Below, piece by piece: positions 39,176 through 40,448 of a stretch of 40,448 nucleotides of DNA (the first letter of the stretch is position 1; each line of letters opens with the position of its first letter). Source of the stretch: Corynebacterium sp. UBA2622. GTDB lineage: Bacteria > Actinomycetota > Actinomycetes > Mycobacteriales > Mycobacteriaceae. The stretch covers positions 55,221 through 95,668 of the forward strand of contig NZ_DDJO01000001.1 in NCBI RefSeq assembly GCF_002339505.1, written 5' to 3'. A model generated the notes under the pieces. The model worked only from the letters and a program-made list of their open reading frames with translations. It was not told the origin of the DNA and searched no databases. The translations under genes and the position numbers were made by a program.

Positions 39176-40271
39176 TCCGCCGTGGACCCCGGCGCTCGCG
39201 CAGATATTCCCCCAGGTAGGGCTGCGCGAAGGCCACCTCGCCCCACCCCGCGGGAATGATGAGGTCGCGCTCGATGAGCTTGCCGCGGGTGTCGCTCAGC
39301 CCCGTCACGGGCCGCCCCAGTTCCTCCGCGAGGCGGGAGCTCGTGACCGTCGCGGTTCCGATTCGCGCCATGGCATCGAGGTATTCGCGCTGGCGCGGGG
39401 GCACGTCGCGTAACGACGGCTGGTGCACCTGCGTCCCCAGACGCTCGACCGCCTCCCCGCGCACCGCCTCGACCGCGGCGGCATCGATGGCCCCGCCTGA
39501 ATGCTTCCAGGCGAGGTAGCCGATCAGCTGCACGAGGTACGGGTACCCCTGCGTGAAGCGGGCCGCTGTGTCCGCCGCCTCCGGCGTGAAGGCGCGGCCG
39601 GCCTCGGCGGCGGTTTGGGCGAGGGTGCGGGTGGCGTCGTCAAGCGTGAGCGGACCGAGCTCGTAATGGCGCGCGCGACGCAGGAACGTCGCCCCCGGGA
39701 GGTCGAGAAGGCGGTTCACGCCGCGGGTCAGGCCCGCCATGGCAAGCGCGATGTCGGCGTCGTCGCGCACGAGGTCCTGGTAGGCCACGGCGATGCGGGC
39801 GAGGTCCTCCGGTTCGGCATCCTGTACTTCGTCGATGGTGAGCAACACGCCCGTGTCGATGGCGTCGAGCAACTCCTTCAGCCGCGAGGTGAGGTGCGGC
39901 TCGGCGCGTGAGCTCTCGGCGAGGTCGGTGCGCACCGAACCGATCCCCGCCACCGAGATTCCGGTCAACTTGCGCTGCGGTTCGGGGTGAAGCGCCTGCA
40001 GCGCCTCCGGAATCGTGGATGCGGTGAGGGTGGAGGCCATGCCCTCCCGGCCCGAGGCGCGCAGGACGATCCACCCGCGCTTCCGGGACCGGTCCTCCAG
40101 CTCCGTGAGGAGCACCGTCTTGCCGATCCCCCTGGACCCCGAGACGATGATGCTCCGGTGGGGGTCACCCGGGCCGTTGTCGAGGGCGCGTTCGAACTCG
40201 TCCAGCACCGCTTCCCGGCCCGCCCAGACGCGGGGGCTGGCGCCGAAGGTGGGGCGGAAGGGGTTTGTCAT
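39168..40271 (-). CDS. AAA-type ATP-binding protein of unknown role
   Basis: Protein of 367 residues with a P-loop near the N terminus: Walker A GSRGIGKT (residues 45-52) and Walker B VLLTIDEVQD (about 142-151). The order and the WAGREAVLDEFERAL start resemble the archaeal-type/STAND AAA ATPases. The last 80 residues look like a winged-helix DNA-binding domain (LRDVPPRQREYLDAMARIG and SRLAEELGRPVTGLSDTRGKLIERDLI). No signal peptide or membrane helix is seen. Function is unknown; AT-rich repeats upstream may be its own operator. Confidence 0.8.
   Translation of the reverse strand: MTNPFRPTFGASPRVWAGREAVLDEFERALDNGPGDPHRSIIVSGSRGIGKTVLLTELEDRSRKRGWIVLRASGREGMASTLTASTIPEALQALHPEPQRKLTGISVAGIGSVRTDLAESSRAEPHLTSRLKELLDAIDTGVLLTIDEVQDAEPEDLARIAVAYQDLVRDDADIALAMAGLTRGVNRLLDLPGATFLRRARHYELGPLTLDDATRTLAQTAAEAGRAFTPEAADTAARFTQGYPYLVQLIGYLAWKHSGGAIDAAAVEAVRGEAVERLGTQVHQPSLRDVPPRQREYLDAMARIGTATVTSSRLAEELGRPVTGLSDTRGKLIERDLIIPAGWGEVAFAQPYLGEYLRERRGPRRIS
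39635..39646 (-). repeat. 12-mer CGCTTGACGACG, copy in the ATPase gene
   Basis: Exact copy on the coding (minus) strand, read as Thr-Leu-Asp-Asp with a CTT leucine codon. Confidence 0.6.
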
Positions 40272-40278
40272 GGTGGTG

Positions 40279-40284
40279 AGTGTA
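40279..40284 (-). promoter_or_regulatory. -10 element of the ATPase gene (TACACT), leaderless type
   Basis: TACACT on the minus strand ends seven bases before the ATG at 40271. Confidence 0.5.
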
Positions 40285-40300
40285 CGTCGAGGCGACGCGA

Positions 40301-40343
40301 TTGATAAACCGATAAACCCATCTGGTTGATAAATTGATAAACC
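40301..40343. repeat. Four GATAAA direct repeats upstream of the ATPase gene
   Basis: GATAAA starts at 40303, 40311, 40328 and 40336, two pairs of 8-base period whose first members are 25 bases apart. The block is AT-rich and covers the -35 region of the minus-strand promoter, suggesting an operator. Confidence 0.5.
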
Positions 40344-40388
40344 GGGTTCGGAAGGTTGAGCTGCGGGGGTGGTAGGAGACGGGGCCGG

Positions 40389-40400
40389 CGTGATATCACG
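40389..40400. promoter_or_regulatory. Perfect palindrome CGTGATATCACG
   Basis: A 12-base perfect palindrome lies in the gene-free stretch at the window end. No gene starts before the edge, so the controlled gene, if any, is the ATPase or one beyond the window. Confidence 0.35.
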
Positions 40401-40448
40401 TTTTGCCCTCCCGGCTCTTTGTTGACCTGGGGTTTTGCCACCGGGAAT

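Noticed and set aside
40301..40343. GATAAA repeats as a CRISPR array or replication iterons
   Set aside because: Only four 6-base units with no spacer-length regularity, no cas or replication genes; a gene operator fits better.

Overview
The window is high-GC actinobacterial chromosome, most likely Corynebacterium or a close relative; I cannot name the species. The evidence is a mycothione-reductase-type flavoprotein (mycothiol users), the order rnhB-DUF2469-yraN-comM-dprA-xerC, the run rpsB-tsf-pyrH-frr-cdsA-rlmN-dxr-M50 protease-ispG-PBP-map, and mqo close to mtr, all matching my memory of C. glutamicum. Most genes are housekeeping. No transposon, prophage, CRISPR array, rRNA or tRNA was seen.

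Layout. 1-6.6 kb: 3' end of smc, ftsY, an ammonium transporter with its PII protein (amt-glnK), and ffh, so both SRP-pathway GTPases flank nitrogen genes. 6.6-12 kb: rpsP, rimM, trmD (unusually long), tex, rplS. 12-13.8 kb: lepB, rnhB, a DUF2469 gene. 13.9-17.9 kb: yraN-comM-dprA (DNA uptake and processing family) and xerC. 17.9-19.4 kb, minus strand: an EamA/RarD transporter and a secreted M23-like protein with a damaged active-site motif. 19.5-25.4 kb: rpsB, tsf, pyrH, frr, cdsA, rlmN. 25.5-32.6 kb: a membrane DUF2631 protein (minus), then dxr, a site-2 protease, ispG, a lipoprotein class B PBP and map. 32.7-35.2 kb, minus: an alpha/beta hydrolase and mycothione reductase. 35.4-40.4 kb: mqo, selO (minus, short), an RsmC-like methyltransferase, and an AAA-type ATPase (minus) with AT-rich repeats upstream.

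Two window-wide patterns stand out. First, many genes have a -10 hexamer (TAGAGT, TAGAAT, TAGGGT and similar) 6-8 bases before the start codon with no Shine-Dalgarno sequence, which predicts leaderless mRNAs and was used to choose starts. Second, the 12-mer CGCTTGACGACG (or its CGCTTGTCGACG variant) occurs nine times exactly, on both strands, in several reading frames and between genes, sometimes forcing less-used codons. Three copies sit just after a gene and at the foot of a terminator hairpin. I do not recognise this word; with the comM-dprA operon in the same window it is the best candidate here for something undescribed, though its function is unknown.
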